Source: Streptomyces albus subsp. chlorinus
Lineage (GTDB): Bacteria > Actinomycetota > Actinomycetes > Streptomycetales > Streptomycetaceae
DNA length: 64,000 nucleotides
Direction: 5' to 3'
Assembly (NCBI RefSeq): GCF_013302895.1
Contig: NZ_VJOK01000001.1
Coordinates: 199,566 to 263,565, forward strand
Positions within the stretch are counted from its first letter, which is position 1; the number at the start of each line of letters is the position of its first letter. The notes beneath the pieces are model-generated. The model had not been told where the DNA came from. It saw only the letters and a list, made by a program, of their open reading frames with translations, and searched no databases. A program made the translations under genes and the position numbers. Below, piece after piece: positions 1 to 9,358 of this stretch.

Positions 1-1172
1 ACGGGCCGCGGGGCACGCCCGGCGAGCGCGGCGCCCACCTCCAGCCGGCGCCGGGCCAGTTCGTACCGGAGCACGGCCTGGTTGTCCCGGTACGCCTGGG
101 CCAGCCGGCGCTGTGCCCGCGCCTCGTTCTCGGCGGCGATCAGTCCGCTGCGTCCCCGTGTCTCGATCTCGAACCGTACCTTCTGTGCCTGCGTCTCCTG
201 CTCCTCCAGCAGCTGGGCGACCTGTTCGCGCGCCTTGTTGAGCGCGGCCCTGACCTCGACCAGCCGTGCGTCCCGCACCTTCTTCGCCCGTTCGATGTCC
301 ATCTGGAGGCTGTCGATGCGGCGCTTGCGGGTGAGTCCCCACTCCTGCTCGTAGGCCGTGGCCTCCTTGGCGACCCGTTCGCGGGTGGCCAGGTGCTGCT
401 GGTACTGCGTCGGAAGCTGGACGTCGGGGATGTTGGCGCCGGTGATGCGTACGCCGTAGCGGGAGAGCTGGCGGTTGAGCAGGTCCTGCATGTCGGCGAC
501 GTCCGAGCCGCGCAGATCGTAGGCGCGCTCGGTCCGCACCCGGCGCCCGCGCTGCCGGATGGCGTCCTGGACGGCGCTGGACAGGACGAGGTCGAAGTTG
601 CCCGCGCCGATGGTGCGGACGAAGAGGACGGCGTCGGTGATGCGGAACTTCAGGAAGAAGTCGATGGCGCGCAGCGGCACGTTCTCCTGCGTCGGGCAGG
701 CGACGACCGGTGCCGAGTACGGGATCTCGGTGGCGGTGTCCACGACGAAGTCGACGCGGGACCAGGGGTGCCACAGATAGTGCCGGCCCGGGTCGAGGGT
801 GCGGACGATGGCGCCGTAGCGGGTGAGGATGCCGGTGGTGCCCTGCTCGATCTCGACGATCGAGGAGCGCCACCACCACAGCGCCCCCGCGACCAGGAGG
901 ACCAGCCCGAGAAGGTAACCGGTGACGGCGAAGGCGTCCCAGGCGGCGCCGGCCGCCCCGCCGTCACCCCGGGCCGTGGCCATCACGCCGCTGGTCAGCG
1001 CGAGCAGCCCCAGCCAGAACGGGACCATCCACCAGACGCGGCGGCGGTGCCGCGGGATGATCACCGGCACGAGGGTGCCGGCCTCTCCGCCGCGCAGCAG
1101 GTGCGGAATGTCGCTCCACTGCGCCACTTCCTCCGTGATGACGGACCTGTGGTTCGTACGTGCGCCGCTCAC
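1..1172 (-). CDS. SPFH/band-7 domain membrane protein (C-terminus outside window)
   Basis: The reading frame starts at GTG 1172 and is still open at the window edge (about 390 codons seen). Two hydrophobic segments lie near residues 46-63 and 82-101. An SPFH/band-7 (stomatin/HflK-like) domain follows, with phrases such as 'GILTRYGAIVRTLDPGRHY' and 'KFRITDAVLFVRT', and then a charged, coiled-coil-like region rich in Arg, Glu and Ala. SPFH proteins form membrane-associated oligomeric scaffolds; no enzymatic role is implied. The start overlaps the stop of the upstream SPFH gene in a GTGA tetranucleotide (1169-1172), so the two are translationally coupled and probably form a hetero-oligomer like HflK/HflC. 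The exact function is unknown. Confidence 0.85.
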   Translation of the reverse strand, partial: MSGARTNHRSVITEEVAQWSDIPHLLRGGEAGTLVPVIIPRHRRRVWWMVPFWLGLLALTSGVMATARGDGGAAGAAWDAFAVTGYLLGLVLLVAGALWWWRSSIVEIEQGTTGILTRYGAIVRTLDPGRHYLWHPWSRVDFVVDTATEIPYSAPVVACPTQENVPLRAIDFFLKFRITDAVLFVRTIGAGNFDLVLSSAVQDAIRQRGRRVRTERAYDLRGSDVADMQDLLNRQLSRYGVRITGANIPDVQLPTQYQQHLATRERVAKEATAYEQEWGLTRKRRIDSLQMDIERAKKVRDARLVEVRAALNKAREQVAQLLEEQETQAQKVRFEIETRGRSGLIAAENEARAQRRLAQAYRDNQAVLRYELARRRLEVGAALAGRAPRP

Positions 1173-2704
1173 TGACCGGCCTCCCCGTCCTGCTTGCCGT
1201 TCTGCTTCCCGTCCTGATCGGTCTCCCCGTGCCGCCGGCTCCCGCGCCCCGCGTCCGGGGCGGGTGCGCCCGCCGGGACGGTGGGCTGTTCGGCCTCACG
1301 CAGGGCGCTGATCTCCGCTTCCCGCTCCGCGATCCGCCCGGCGACCTCGGCGAGCCGGTCGCGTACGGCCGCCATGTCCTGCTGGGAGAACAGCTCGGTG
1401 TCGCGTTCGCCCACCAGTTCGCGGGCCAGTGCGAGGAAGTCGACACCGGCCGCGGCACCGTCGCCGGCGCCGTCCCCGCCGCCGACCCTGATCAGGCGCG
1501 GCAGATGGTCGGCGACCTGCTCCAGGGTGTCGAGCACCTGCTGCTCGTAGCGGTACTCCAGGATCTCGGGGGCCTCGGCCGCCGTCACCGCGCGGATGTC
1601 CAGGGCCTGCGCCTCCAGCAGCGCCGCGTTGGCCTTCGCCTCCGACTCGGCCTGGACGTAGCGCTGGCGGGCCAGTGCCTCGGCGCGGTTGGTCTCGCGT
1701 TCCACCGCGGTGTCCATCTGCGCCTGGTACTGGGCGATGTCGGCCTGGATGGCGGACAGCTCCTCCTGGCGGGTCGCCAGCTCCTTGCTCAGGTCGCCCT
1801 CGTCCTGCTCCTTGCGCAGCTGGAGCGCGTACTCGTGGGTGTACGCCTCCTTGGCGACGCGCACCATCTCGGGCGCGGCCAGGTCCATCCGGTAGCCGCG
1901 GTCGGACGGTTCGGCGTGCGTGATGTTGGCGTTCGTCAGTTCCACGGCGGGACGGAACTGCTGGTTGAGCTGCTCCAGCAGCCGCCCGGTGTCCTCGCCC
2001 ACCATGTCGTAGATCGCCGCGGCCTCCTGCTCGTAGATCAGGCTGCGGATCGTCTCGCTGACCGCGTTGCCCAGCTTCTCCTCGAAGCCGCGCACCGCAC
2101 CGAGCGTGTAGACGAACTCCACCGGGTCGCTGATCCGGAACTGGATGAACAGGTCGATGGACGCCTTCACCCCGCCACGGGTCGGCGCCTCCCGCACGGG
2201 GGCGTTGAAGGGGTACTCACGCGTGGTGTTGACGATGTACGAGACGCGCTTCCACGGGTTGAGCAGGATCACCCGCCCCGGGCCCACCACCTCTTCGAGC
2301 TTGCCGAACCGGGTGATCAGCGCCTGGCAGCCGTCCGGGACCATCACCATCCCCTGGCGCCACCACACGAACGCCACCGCGCCGATGGCCAGCACCCAGT
2401 AGTGCGCTCCGAACAGCGGGTTCGTCAGCACGCCTGAGTCGGTGAACGTCGACAGTGCCGAGGTGACCGCCAGGCCGACAGCTCCGACGACCAGCAGCAT
2501 CGACACCGGCAGCATGCTCAGGAACGACCGGCCACGCGGCAGCACCATCGGGCAGATGGTGTGTACCTTCCGCAGCCCCTCACGGCTCTGGCCGCTGTGG
2601 TTCAGCTCCTCGCCCGCCTCGTCCAGCGGTACGGATTTCTGCTCCATCACCGTCTCGATGGAGCCGCCCTGTTCGCGTGCCGCGGGAAAGTCGGACGGAT
2701 CCAT
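1169..2704 (-). CDS. SPFH/band-7 domain membrane protein
   Basis: This is a 511-residue protein read from ATG 2704, preceded by GAGGACGG. ATG 2647 is an alternative start, and the frame stays open well upstream, so the N-terminus is uncertain. Transmembrane segments lie near residues 61-83 and 101-115. The SPFH domain begins around residue 118 ('VPDGCQALITRFGKLEEVV') and is followed by a long Glu/Gln/Arg-rich coiled coil containing 'RQEELSAIQADIAQYQAQMD' and 'ARQRYVQAESEAKANAAL', as in flotillin/HflK families. It is the first gene of a coupled pair of paralogous SPFH proteins, which suggests one membrane complex. Its substrate or partner cannot be told from sequence. Confidence 0.85.
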   Translation of the reverse strand: MDPSDFPAAREQGGSIETVMEQKSVPLDEAGEELNHSGQSREGLRKVHTICPMVLPRGRSFLSMLPVSMLLVVGAVGLAVTSALSTFTDSGVLTNPLFGAHYWVLAIGAVAFVWWRQGMVMVPDGCQALITRFGKLEEVVGPGRVILLNPWKRVSYIVNTTREYPFNAPVREAPTRGGVKASIDLFIQFRISDPVEFVYTLGAVRGFEEKLGNAVSETIRSLIYEQEAAAIYDMVGEDTGRLLEQLNQQFRPAVELTNANITHAEPSDRGYRMDLAAPEMVRVAKEAYTHEYALQLRKEQDEGDLSKELATRQEELSAIQADIAQYQAQMDTAVERETNRAEALARQRYVQAESEAKANAALLEAQALDIRAVTAAEAPEILEYRYEQQVLDTLEQVADHLPRLIRVGGGDGAGDGAAAGVDFLALARELVGERDTELFSQQDMAAVRDRLAEVAGRIAEREAEISALREAEQPTVPAGAPAPDAGRGSRRHGETDQDGKQNGKQDGEAGQ

Positions 2705-3117
2705 GCCGTCCTCGCGCGCCTGGTCACCGGCGTCTTCCCCGTTTCCCTGGGCGCGCCGCCGCGCCTCTCGCTCCGCCACCTCGCGTGCGTCGCCGCCGGA
2801 GGCGACAGCGCGGGCGGCTTTGCGCACGCTTTCACGCGCGCTCCCCGCCCGCCGCGGACCCTGTGCCACAGGTTTCCCCCTTCGTGTGCCGGACGCCGGA
2901 GTACCGCGCCCGGGTCTTGCTGTACCGCGGACAATCCCTGCCCGCAGACGCCGGACCCGCACGTGGGGCGCGTCGGCAGAAACCTCCCCTGTTCCGCTGC
3001 CGGGCCCCGGCAAGGAGGAGGTGCCGCGGAGGGGCTCCGTCCCCGCCCCGAACGAGCTGAACGCGCCCGGAGACCTTTCGCGCCCCCTGCACCGATGTCC
3101 CTCACACCGAGGCCCTC
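2705..3117. other. Gap between SPFH gene and Lrp gene
   Basis: No convincing separate gene is seen. On the minus strand the SPFH frame stays open through here. Its last 45 or so codons before ATG 2704 are rich in Arg, Glu and Ala and could be a real N-terminal extension from a GTG start. An imperfect 16-17 base direct repeat (tcacaccgaRgYcctc) lies at about 3101-3134, just past the end of the Lrp gene. Confidence 0.4.
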
Positions 3118-4023
3118 TCACACCGAAGTCCTCGCGATGCCCCGCGAGTAGTGCTCCTTGAACACCTCCAGATGCGCCCACGTGGTCAGACCGCGGACCT
3201 CGTCGAGCGCCTTGAGCTGTTCCGTGATGTGGTGCAGGCGCGTGGTCGAGTCGGCACCCAGGGTGACCACCAGGTCGAAGCGGCCGACGGTGCGGGCGAC
3301 GAACTCGACCCCGGGCAGCGCCGCGAGGAACCGCGTGACGTGTTCGTCGTCCCCGCCGAGGTTCAGCCCGGCGCCGAGCGCCGGCCTCCCGCTGCCCGTA
3401 CCGCGCCGCACCACTGCGGCGACATGCAGGGCGCGGTTGGTGACGAGCCGGCCGACCCGGGCGCGGGCGGCGCTGGGTGACAGGCCGACGCGGCGGGACA
3501 GTTCGACGAAGGGCATACGTCCGTCGCGCTCCAGCAGTTCGATGAGCCGCAGATCCGTGTCGTCGACATGCACGTCACCGCGGAGCGGCCCCTGTGGCAT
3601 GAAGACCGAGGTGACGACATCGGTATAGAGGAGCGTGTTGACCGCGCGTACCCGGGGCTGCGCACGCAGGCGGGCGAGGGCGTCGTACAGTTCGCGGTCG
3701 CTGGAGACCCGCAGCTCCGCGACGAGATCGTAGGCGCCGCTGACCGCGGAGACGAAGACCGAGGCGTCCATCGCGCAGAGCGTGTCCACCACCTCGTCGG
3801 CAGGCCCCGACACGGCGACAGAGACGTGGGCGAGCGAGGTGAGCCCGAGGAGCTGGGGATGTGCCACGGCCACGATCTCCACGGCGCCCGAGTCGAGCAG
3901 GGCCCGCACCCGCGCCGAGACCGCTGTCCTCGGCGCACCCACCCGGGCGGCCAGCTCGCTGTAGCTCGCTCTGCCGTCCTGCTGGAGTGCGGCGATGAGC
4001 TGTGCGTCCAGATCCTCGCTCAT
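3118..4023 (-). CDS. Lrp/AsnC-family regulator with two tandem AsnC modules
   Basis: The protein has 301 residues, about twice the usual 150 of Lrp/AsnC proteins. The N-terminal HTH ('LDAQLIAALQQDGRASYSEL', residues 5-50) is followed by an effector (RAM-like) domain. A second HTH ('DLRLIELLERDGRMPFVELS', about 160-205) and a second ligand-binding domain complete the protein. Such double-module proteins occur in actinobacteria and probably fold as an intramolecular dimer. The gene is divergent from the amidohydrolase/MHS transporter operon (222-bp spacer), so it most likely controls that operon in response to a small metabolite such as an amino acid or its derivative. The start at ATG 4023 fits the beginning of the HTH. 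Confidence 0.88.
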   Translation of the reverse strand: MSEDLDAQLIAALQQDGRASYSELAARVGAPRTAVSARVRALLDSGAVEIVAVAHPQLLGLTSLAHVSVAVSGPADEVVDTLCAMDASVFVSAVSGAYDLVAELRVSSDRELYDALARLRAQPRVRAVNTLLYTDVVTSVFMPQGPLRGDVHVDDTDLRLIELLERDGRMPFVELSRRVGLSPSAARARVGRLVTNRALHVAAVVRRGTGSGRPALGAGLNLGGDDEHVTRFLAALPGVEFVARTVGRFDLVVTLGADSTTRLHHITEQLKALDEVRGLTTWAHLEVFKEHYSRGIARTSV

Positions 4024-4245
4024 GAGTGCCCGAGACCCAATCTTTACAGAGTGATTCCGTCTTTCCGGGGAACAAGATTACGTTTGCCGCGGGCTATGGA
4101 TGCTGATCAGCAGCAGATCGGTGCCTGTGAGCGACAAAAACGCGGTGGCACGTGCGCGGAAGAGCGTACATGGGATTGCCGCGGCTGATGGGCGGTCCTA
4201 CGGTGCCGGTCATCACCACGCCCCCGACACCCGTACGAGGAAACA
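4024..4245. promoter_or_regulatory. Divergent promoter region, Lrp gene / amidohydrolase operon
   Basis: This 222-bp spacer separates the regulator from the operon. It is locally A/T-richer than the flanks and contains an inverted AATCTT (4039-4044) / AAGATT (4074-4079) pair separated by 29 bases, plausible as spaced Lrp-type half sites. Promoters for both directions must lie here; no confident -10/-35 pair was identified. Confidence 0.5.
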
Positions 4246-5943
4246 ATGCGCGCACTGCGCCACCAGGAGACATCGGTCCTGGACGCGACCACCACCCTCT
4301 TCACCGGTGCCACCCTGCGCACCGTGGACCCGCTCACCGACGGGGCCGAGGCGTTCCTCGTGCACGGCAACCGGTTCGCCGCCGTCGGCTCCGTCGACGA
4401 GTGCCGGGACGCGGCGGCACGGCTCGGCCGCCGCGCCCGGGAGGCGGACCTCGGCGGCACCGTCGTGGTCCCGGGCTTCGTCGACCCGCACGCCCATCCC
4501 CTGATGTACGGCCAGATGATGAGCTGGGTCGACTGCGGTCCCGACAAGGCATCCGACATCCCCGGCATCATCGACCTGCTGCGCGCGGCGGCCGAGTCGC
4601 TGCCGCCCGGACGGCCGGTGCGCGGCTACGGCTACGAACACCGCAACCTCGCCGAGCGCCGCCACCCCACCAAGGAGGAGCTGGACCGGGTCAGCACCGA
4701 CCGCGAGGTGTACCTGATGAACGCCAGCGGGCACGGCGGCGTCGTCAACAGCGCCACCCTTGCCCGGCACGGCGTCACCCGGGACACACCGGACCCGGAG
4801 GGCGGCACGTTCTTCCGGAACGCCGACGGGGACCTGACCGGCGAGGTCTCCGATGCCGCGTGCAACATCCTCACCGGCGTCGGCGGCGTCAAGATCGGCC
4901 GCCACGGGCCGAACTTCCACCTCGGGGACGAGCCCGAGGAGCACCTGCGGCAGCTGCGCGCCGCCCAGGAGCGGTTTCTCGCCGGCGGTGTGACGACGAT
5001 CGGCGACTGCCAGGTGACACGCCGCGAGTTCGACACCTATCTGCGGCTGGCCGACCGCGGCGAGCTGCGCACCCGCGTCGGCATGTATCTGCTGAGTCAT
5101 CTGCTGGACCACGTGATCGACACCGGGATGCACGGCGCGTTCGGCAACGCCCGGCTCTCCTTCTCGGGCATCAAGTTCTACGCAGACGGCACCCTGGGCG
5201 GCTGGACGGCCTACTTCCCGGACGGCTACGTCGGCGACCCCTGCCGTACCGGGCAGCTCTACCACGAGCCGGAGGCGTACCGGGAACTCATCGCCAGGGC
5301 GCACGCCGTGGGGCTCCAGACGGCCACTCACGCCCAGTCGCCCGACGCGATCGGGATGGTGCTCGACGCCGTCGAAGCCGCACAGGAGCACCACCCCCGG
5401 TCCGACGCGCGGCACCGGATCGAGCACTGCGGACTGCCGACCCCGGAGCAGATCAAACGCATGCACCACCTGGGTGTCCACCCGGTCAACCAGACGCAGC
5501 ACTACTACAACTGGGGCGAAGGGGTCACCGAGGCGATCGGCACCCCTGGCGAGCGGTTCAACCCGCTCGGCGAGTTCCTGGAGGCCGGGGTGCCCGTGAC
5601 GCTCAGCTCCGACGCACCGGTCGCCGAGCCGAAGCCGCTGGAGGCGATCCAGGCGGCCGTCACCCGGGTCACCCGGCGCGGGCACCGGCTGGGCGCGGAC
5701 TCCCTGCGGATCCCGGCGGCCGACGCACTCGCCGCGCACACGCTGGGCGGGGCCCGCACCCTGGGCCGTGAGCACGAGCTCGGCAGCATCACCCCGGGCA
5801 AGCTCGCCGACTTCACCGTCCTGGGCGCCGACCCGCTCACCGTCGACCCCGGGGCCATCTCCGCGATCGCCGTCCTCCAGACGTGGGTCGACGGCACGCT
5901 CCAGCACTCCACCACAGCCATGCCGACCGAGGGGCAGTCGTGA
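4246..5943 (+). CDS. Metal-dependent amidohydrolase, YtcJ-like
   Basis: This 565-residue cytoplasmic protein belongs to the amidohydrolase superfamily, YtcJ/AepA-like branch. An N-terminal composite beta domain is followed by the metal-binding 'VVPGFVDPHAHPL' motif (His-x-His, about residues 78-90), later His residues in 'TATHAQSPDA' and 'HRIEHCGL', and the catalytic Asp region 'VTLSSDAPV'. The C-terminus 'GSITPGKLADFTVLGADPL' is the family signature. It should hydrolyse C-N bonds of an amide, imide or carbamate-like compound. Its stop overlaps the start of the MHS transporter (GTGA at 5940-5943), so uptake and hydrolysis are coupled. ATG 4246 was chosen from the aagga-type site just upstream and the domain start. 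Confidence 0.88.
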   Translation: MRALRHQETSVLDATTTLFTGATLRTVDPLTDGAEAFLVHGNRFAAVGSVDECRDAAARLGRRAREADLGGTVVVPGFVDPHAHPLMYGQMMSWVDCGPDKASDIPGIIDLLRAAAESLPPGRPVRGYGYEHRNLAERRHPTKEELDRVSTDREVYLMNASGHGGVVNSATLARHGVTRDTPDPEGGTFFRNADGDLTGEVSDAACNILTGVGGVKIGRHGPNFHLGDEPEEHLRQLRAAQERFLAGGVTTIGDCQVTRREFDTYLRLADRGELRTRVGMYLLSHLLDHVIDTGMHGAFGNARLSFSGIKFYADGTLGGWTAYFPDGYVGDPCRTGQLYHEPEAYRELIARAHAVGLQTATHAQSPDAIGMVLDAVEAAQEHHPRSDARHRIEHCGLPTPEQIKRMHHLGVHPVNQTQHYYNWGEGVTEAIGTPGERFNPLGEFLEAGVPVTLSSDAPVAEPKPLEAIQAAVTRVTRRGHRLGADSLRIPAADALAAHTLGGARTLGREHELGSITPGKLADFTVLGADPLTVDPGAISAIAVLQTWVDGTLQHSTTAMPTEGQS

Positions 5944-7262
5944 CCGGACAGGCTCAATCCCGCAAGGCGCGCAAGGCGGGCATCGCCGCGTTCGTCGGCA
6001 CCACGATCGAGTGGTACGACTTCTACGTCTACGCCACCGCCGCGTCCCTGGTCTTCGGCAGCGTCTTCTTCCCCGAGGACACCGACCGGCTCACCGGCAT
6101 CGCCGCGGCCTTCGCCACGTACGCGGTGGGGTTCTTCGCCCGGCCGCTCGGCGGCGTCGTCTTCGGCCACGTCGGCGACCGGTTCGGCAGACGCAGCGCG
6201 CTGGTGATCACCCTGACGATGATGGGCGCCGCGACGTTCCTCGTCGGCCTGCTGCCCACATACGCCGCCATCGGCCCGTTCGCCCCCGTCCTGCTCGTCC
6301 TGCTCCGTTTCGTGCAGGGCATCGCGGTGGGCGGCGAATGGGGCGGCGCCGTCCTGATGGCCGTCGAACACGCGCCGGAGGGCAAGAAGACCTTCTACGG
6401 GGGCTTCGCCCAGCTCGGCAACCCGGCCGGGGCGCTCTTGTCCACCGGCCTGTTCAGCCTGCTGTCCACGCTCGGCGACGACGCCCTCAAGGAGTGGGCG
6501 TGGCGTGTGCCGTTCCTGCTGTCGGCCGTGCTCATCGTCATCGGGGTCCTCATCCGCCTCAAGACCGAGGAATCGCCCGTGTTCGAGGCGGAGGCCGAAC
6601 CGGAGGAGGGCCTGCCGCTGGCGTACGCGCTGCGGACGAACTGGAAGCCCATCCTGCTCGGCATCGGGACGCTTCCCATCGCGGTGGGCGGCTACTACCT
6701 GGTGACCACGTTCCTCACCGCCTACGCCACCGACCCCTCGGTGGGGCTCTCGGAGACAGTGGTGCTCAACGCGCTCAGTGTCGCGGCCGTCGTGGAACTG
6801 ATCGCCACACTGGGCGTCGCCTGGCTGGGTGACAAAGTCGGGCGCGTCCGCGTCGTCGTCTGGGGCCTGGCCGCGGTGGCCGTGCTGGCCACCCCGCAGT
6901 TCCTGGTGGTCTCCTCGGACTCGACCGTGCTGATCTTCCTCGTCTTCGCGGCGATGCGGCTGGTCATGGCGGCGACGTACGGTCCCGTGGCCGCCGTGCT
7001 GGCCCAGATGTTCCGCCCCCAGGCGCGCTACACCAGCATCTCGGTGACCTACCAGGTGGCGGGCGCGCTGTTCGGCGGGCTCTCGCCGGTGGTCTCGACG
7101 CTGATGTTCCAGGCGACCGACAGCATCGTCCCGGTCATCGTGCTGCTCGTGGCCATGTGCGCGCTCAGCATCGCCTGCCTGCTGAAGGCGCCGCAGCACA
7201 CCGACGACGCCACGCCCGCGGACACCCCCGCACCAAGGACGCCGGCCGGCACGACGTCCTGA
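5940..7262 (+). CDS. MHS-family MFS metabolite:proton symporter
   Basis: This is a 440-residue, 12-TM transporter of the metabolite:H+ symporter (MHS) family. The N-terminus 'GTTIEWYDFYVYATAASLVF', the 'GHVGDRFGRRSAL' loop and 'FVQGIAVGGEWGGAVLMAVE' are diagnostic of this family (relatives of KgtP and ShiA). The start is GTG 5940, whose TGA overlap with the amidohydrolase stop indicates translational coupling. It probably imports the substrate of the amidohydrolase, an organic acid or amide. A strong hairpin terminator follows about 60 bp downstream. An earlier in-frame start inside the amidohydrolase gene is possible but not needed. Confidence 0.9.
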   Translation: MTGQAQSRKARKAGIAAFVGTTIEWYDFYVYATAASLVFGSVFFPEDTDRLTGIAAAFATYAVGFFARPLGGVVFGHVGDRFGRRSALVITLTMMGAATFLVGLLPTYAAIGPFAPVLLVLLRFVQGIAVGGEWGGAVLMAVEHAPEGKKTFYGGFAQLGNPAGALLSTGLFSLLSTLGDDALKEWAWRVPFLLSAVLIVIGVLIRLKTEESPVFEAEAEPEEGLPLAYALRTNWKPILLGIGTLPIAVGGYYLVTTFLTAYATDPSVGLSETVVLNALSVAAVVELIATLGVAWLGDKVGRVRVVVWGLAAVAVLATPQFLVVSSDSTVLIFLVFAAMRLVMAATYGPVAAVLAQMFRPQARYTSISVTYQVAGALFGGLSPVVSTLMFQATDSIVPVIVLLVAMCALSIACLLKAPQHTDDATPADTPAPRTPAGTTS

Positions 7263-7323
7263 AGCGTGTGACGAGAGGCGAGGCTGGGACCGGGCAGGCC
7301 AGAGCTTCGGCCGCCGCGCGTCC

Positions 7324-7367
7324 GCGGGACCTGCGGGGCACCGCGAGCGGCGCCCCGCAGGTCCCGC
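7324..7367 (+). terminator. Strong hairpin terminator after MHS transporter
   Basis: A perfect 16-bp stem (7324-7339 with 7352-7367, core GGGACCTGCGGGGC) surrounds a 12-base loop, 62 bp after the transporter stop. There is no U-tract, which is normal for high-GC actinobacteria. It closes the amidohydrolase/transporter operon. Confidence 0.85.
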
Positions 7368-7499
7368 ACTGTCGGGGTCTCAGCCGGTCAGGGCGGCGAG
7401 GGTGACGTCGAGGCCGGTGCTCCCGGGTTGGTTGTGGGGGCGTACGCCTTGAGGTTGGCGTCGTTGTCGACGAGGTGGCGTCGAGGTCGGTGCTCCCGG

Positions 7500-7935
7500 G
7501 CCGGTTGGGGGGATCTTGGCGAGCAGCTTCGCCCTGCCGCAGGTGGCGGTGGGGGCGGAGCAGACCAGGCCGCCGGCGACGCCCGCGGACAGCCGGCGCG
7601 CGGCGGGCCGGCGCCGTCCGGTGAGGAGGCCGGCCAGGACGAGCGAGCCGGCGGCGAAGCGGACCGGGCGCCCCATCCCCCACGGTTCGGGTGCCGGCGC
7701 GCTGGACGGCGTGGCCAGCCCGTACCCAGGCGGTAGTGCCTCCGGTGAGGCCGGCCGCGGTGACGCCGTGCCGGGCCAGGCGCTCGCGGGCCCGGGCGGA
7801 GCGGGTGCCTGAGGCGCACACGAGGAGGAGGTCACCGCGTCCGGCGGCGCTCTTCAGCGCGTGCGCCCTGGGCAGCGCCGATCGCCGGGCCCCGGGTGGC
7901 CATCCGGCGGCAGGCCCGCAGGCTCGCCGCCCGTG
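7500..7935 (-). pseudogene. Decayed rhodanese / DUF2892-type membrane protein
   Basis: One frame encodes a rhodanese C-terminal half with the active-site loop ('LLLVCASGTRSARARERLAR', Cys-x-x-Gly-x-Arg-Ser) followed by 'GLTGGTTAWVRAGHAVQRA'. The expected hydrophobic tail ('PVRFAAGSLVLAGLLTGRR', 'AAGLVCS'-like) continues in a different frame from about 7700, so a frameshift separates them. The rhodanese N-terminal half is missing; another gene ends at 7939. Intact relatives are sulfurtransferase-like proteins of about 190 residues with two C-terminal helices. A short degenerate repeat encoding 'PGSTDLD'/'PGSTGLD' follows at 7400-7505. Confidence 0.7.
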
Positions 7936-7938
7936 CCG

Positions 7939-8409
7939 TTACGACAGGCGCATGGTCCGCCCGCCCGGCGCGCTGCGCAGGCGGCGCCGCGCCTGTCGTA
8001 CCCGCGCGCGGGAGGTGGCTCCCATGCCGCGCAGGCCGTCCAGGGCGCTGAGGTCCGCCGCGAGGAAGGAGCGGCGGTCCCCGTACCCTTCGCGCTTCAT
8101 CGTGTTCGCCAGGCGGTGCCCCGTCATGTCGTGGCCGAACGCGTCCCGGAAGGCGAGTTCGTCCCCGTCCCAGTTGCGGCAGGAACGGCACGTCTCCGCG
8201 GCGGGCATCGCCTCCCAGCCTTCGAGGTGGCCCTGCAGGGCGTAGGCCGCCTCCGGCCCGGTGGCCGCGTCCACGACACGGATCATCGGCTGGAGGCCGT
8301 CCATGGCCGGGGTGACCGCGGTGGATGCCACGTCACCGGGGAAGACCGCCGCCACATACAGGGAGGAGTTGATCCGGTCGTAGAGCCCGACCACCGTCCA
8401 GTCGCTCAT
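7939..8409 (-). CDS. Hypothetical protein, 156 aa
   Basis: The protein starts 'MSDWTVVGLYDRINSSLYVA' and appears cytoplasmic. It has one CxxC ('ETCRSCRNWDGDELAF', around residues 84-90) and a basic C-terminus ('RARVRQARRRLRSAPGG'). The N-terminal half reads like a small alpha/beta domain ('AAVFPGDVAS', 'PMIRVVDAATGPEAAYALQG'). I recognise no family. G/C third-position bias supports real coding. The frame continues upstream of ATG 8409 with no sensible protein, so the ATG is the likely start. Flanking genes on both sides are decayed. Confidence 0.7.
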   Translation of the reverse strand: MSDWTVVGLYDRINSSLYVAAVFPGDVASTAVTPAMDGLQPMIRVVDAATGPEAAYALQGHLEGWEAMPAAETCRSCRNWDGDELAFRDAFGHDMTGHRLANTMKREGYGDRRSFLAADLSALDGLRGMGATSRARVRQARRRLRSAPGGRTMRLS

Positions 8410-8531
8410 GGCCCCATCCTGGCAGTGGACACGGCCGGTATGGGGCGAGATGCCACAAAATACTACGCGGGAGGAGCCGTTCCGTGACGGCGGATCGGAC
8501 GGCTCTTCCGTCGGTGAGCGCCGGCGCCGGC

Positions 8532-9200
8532 TCAGTTGTTGAGGCTGGTGTGGTTCCACCAGCCCTGCCGGCCGGCCCGGAAACCGACCGGCGCACCGGT
8601 TCCCCCGGCCCTGGCCTCGTACCGCTGCCCCTTCTTCACAGGGCTCTGCGTCACGACACCGTGCGGGTCCTCGATCGACTCGATGGTGATGTCCGAGACC
8701 TCGCTCAGCAGCGCGGGGGTGATGCCGCGCGGCTCGGTGAGCGTGAGGACCCCGTCCCCGTTCGGCTTCTTCGCGAGCTGGTGCGCGAGGTGAGCCTCGT
8801 CGCCCTCGCCGAACAGCAGGCAGGTCAGGTGGGTGGGGGAAAGCATCGGGCGAGAAGAGGCTGCGGAAGACGCTCTTGTTCTTGTTCTGCTCCAGGTCCG
8901 CGAGATACGCGTCGCGCACGGCGTCCGCGGGGCCGAGCGTCACGATGGCCTGGAAGGCGTGCGCCTCGGCGTTGTGGAGCGCCAGGTGGTAGGTGAAGAT
9001 CCGTTTCCTGCCGATCAGCAGGAACCGGTGGAGGCCGTGCGGGGCTCCGCTGCCGGGCCCGGGCCCGTGGTCCTTTTTGCGCTCATGACGTGCGGTGGCC
9101 TCGCCGGGGTGGCGCGGGCGGTGGCGCGTACGGCCACCCGGGTGGTCTTGCGGGCGCGGCTTCCTCGCGGTGCGGCGTGGGGAGGTACCCGTTCGGTCAT
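8532..9200 (-). pseudogene. Frameshifted hypothetical gene
   Basis: A coding-like segment 'HGLHRFLLIGRKRIFTYHLA ...' (about 9085 down to 8850) is in a different frame from its natural continuation 'LLFGEGDEAHLAHQLAKKPN ... GVVTQSPVKKGQRYEA', which ends at 8532. A frameshift near 8846 splits the gene. A possible basic leader from ATG 9200 is in yet another frame. The protein family is not recognised. The two halves together would give a roughly 190-200 residue protein, likely secreted or surface-exposed. Confidence 0.55.
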
Positions 9201-9358
9201 GACCGATCCCGAGCACTACGCGCTGGCCATGGGAGGCGGGCCCGCACCGGGGCCCGCCGTGCAGCAGGCGGAGCGGCGGCCGAGAGGGGCGTGCGCCGCC
9301 GGCGAGCCCGACGACGACGGCGACCGCGTGGCGCCGCACGGACCCGGCCCCGTCCCCC

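Noticed and set aside
1160..2437. Long plus-strand open frame opposite the SPFH genes
   Set aside because: It is the antisense of a clearly coding SPFH frame, with Gly/Val/Leu/Arg-only composition and no domain.
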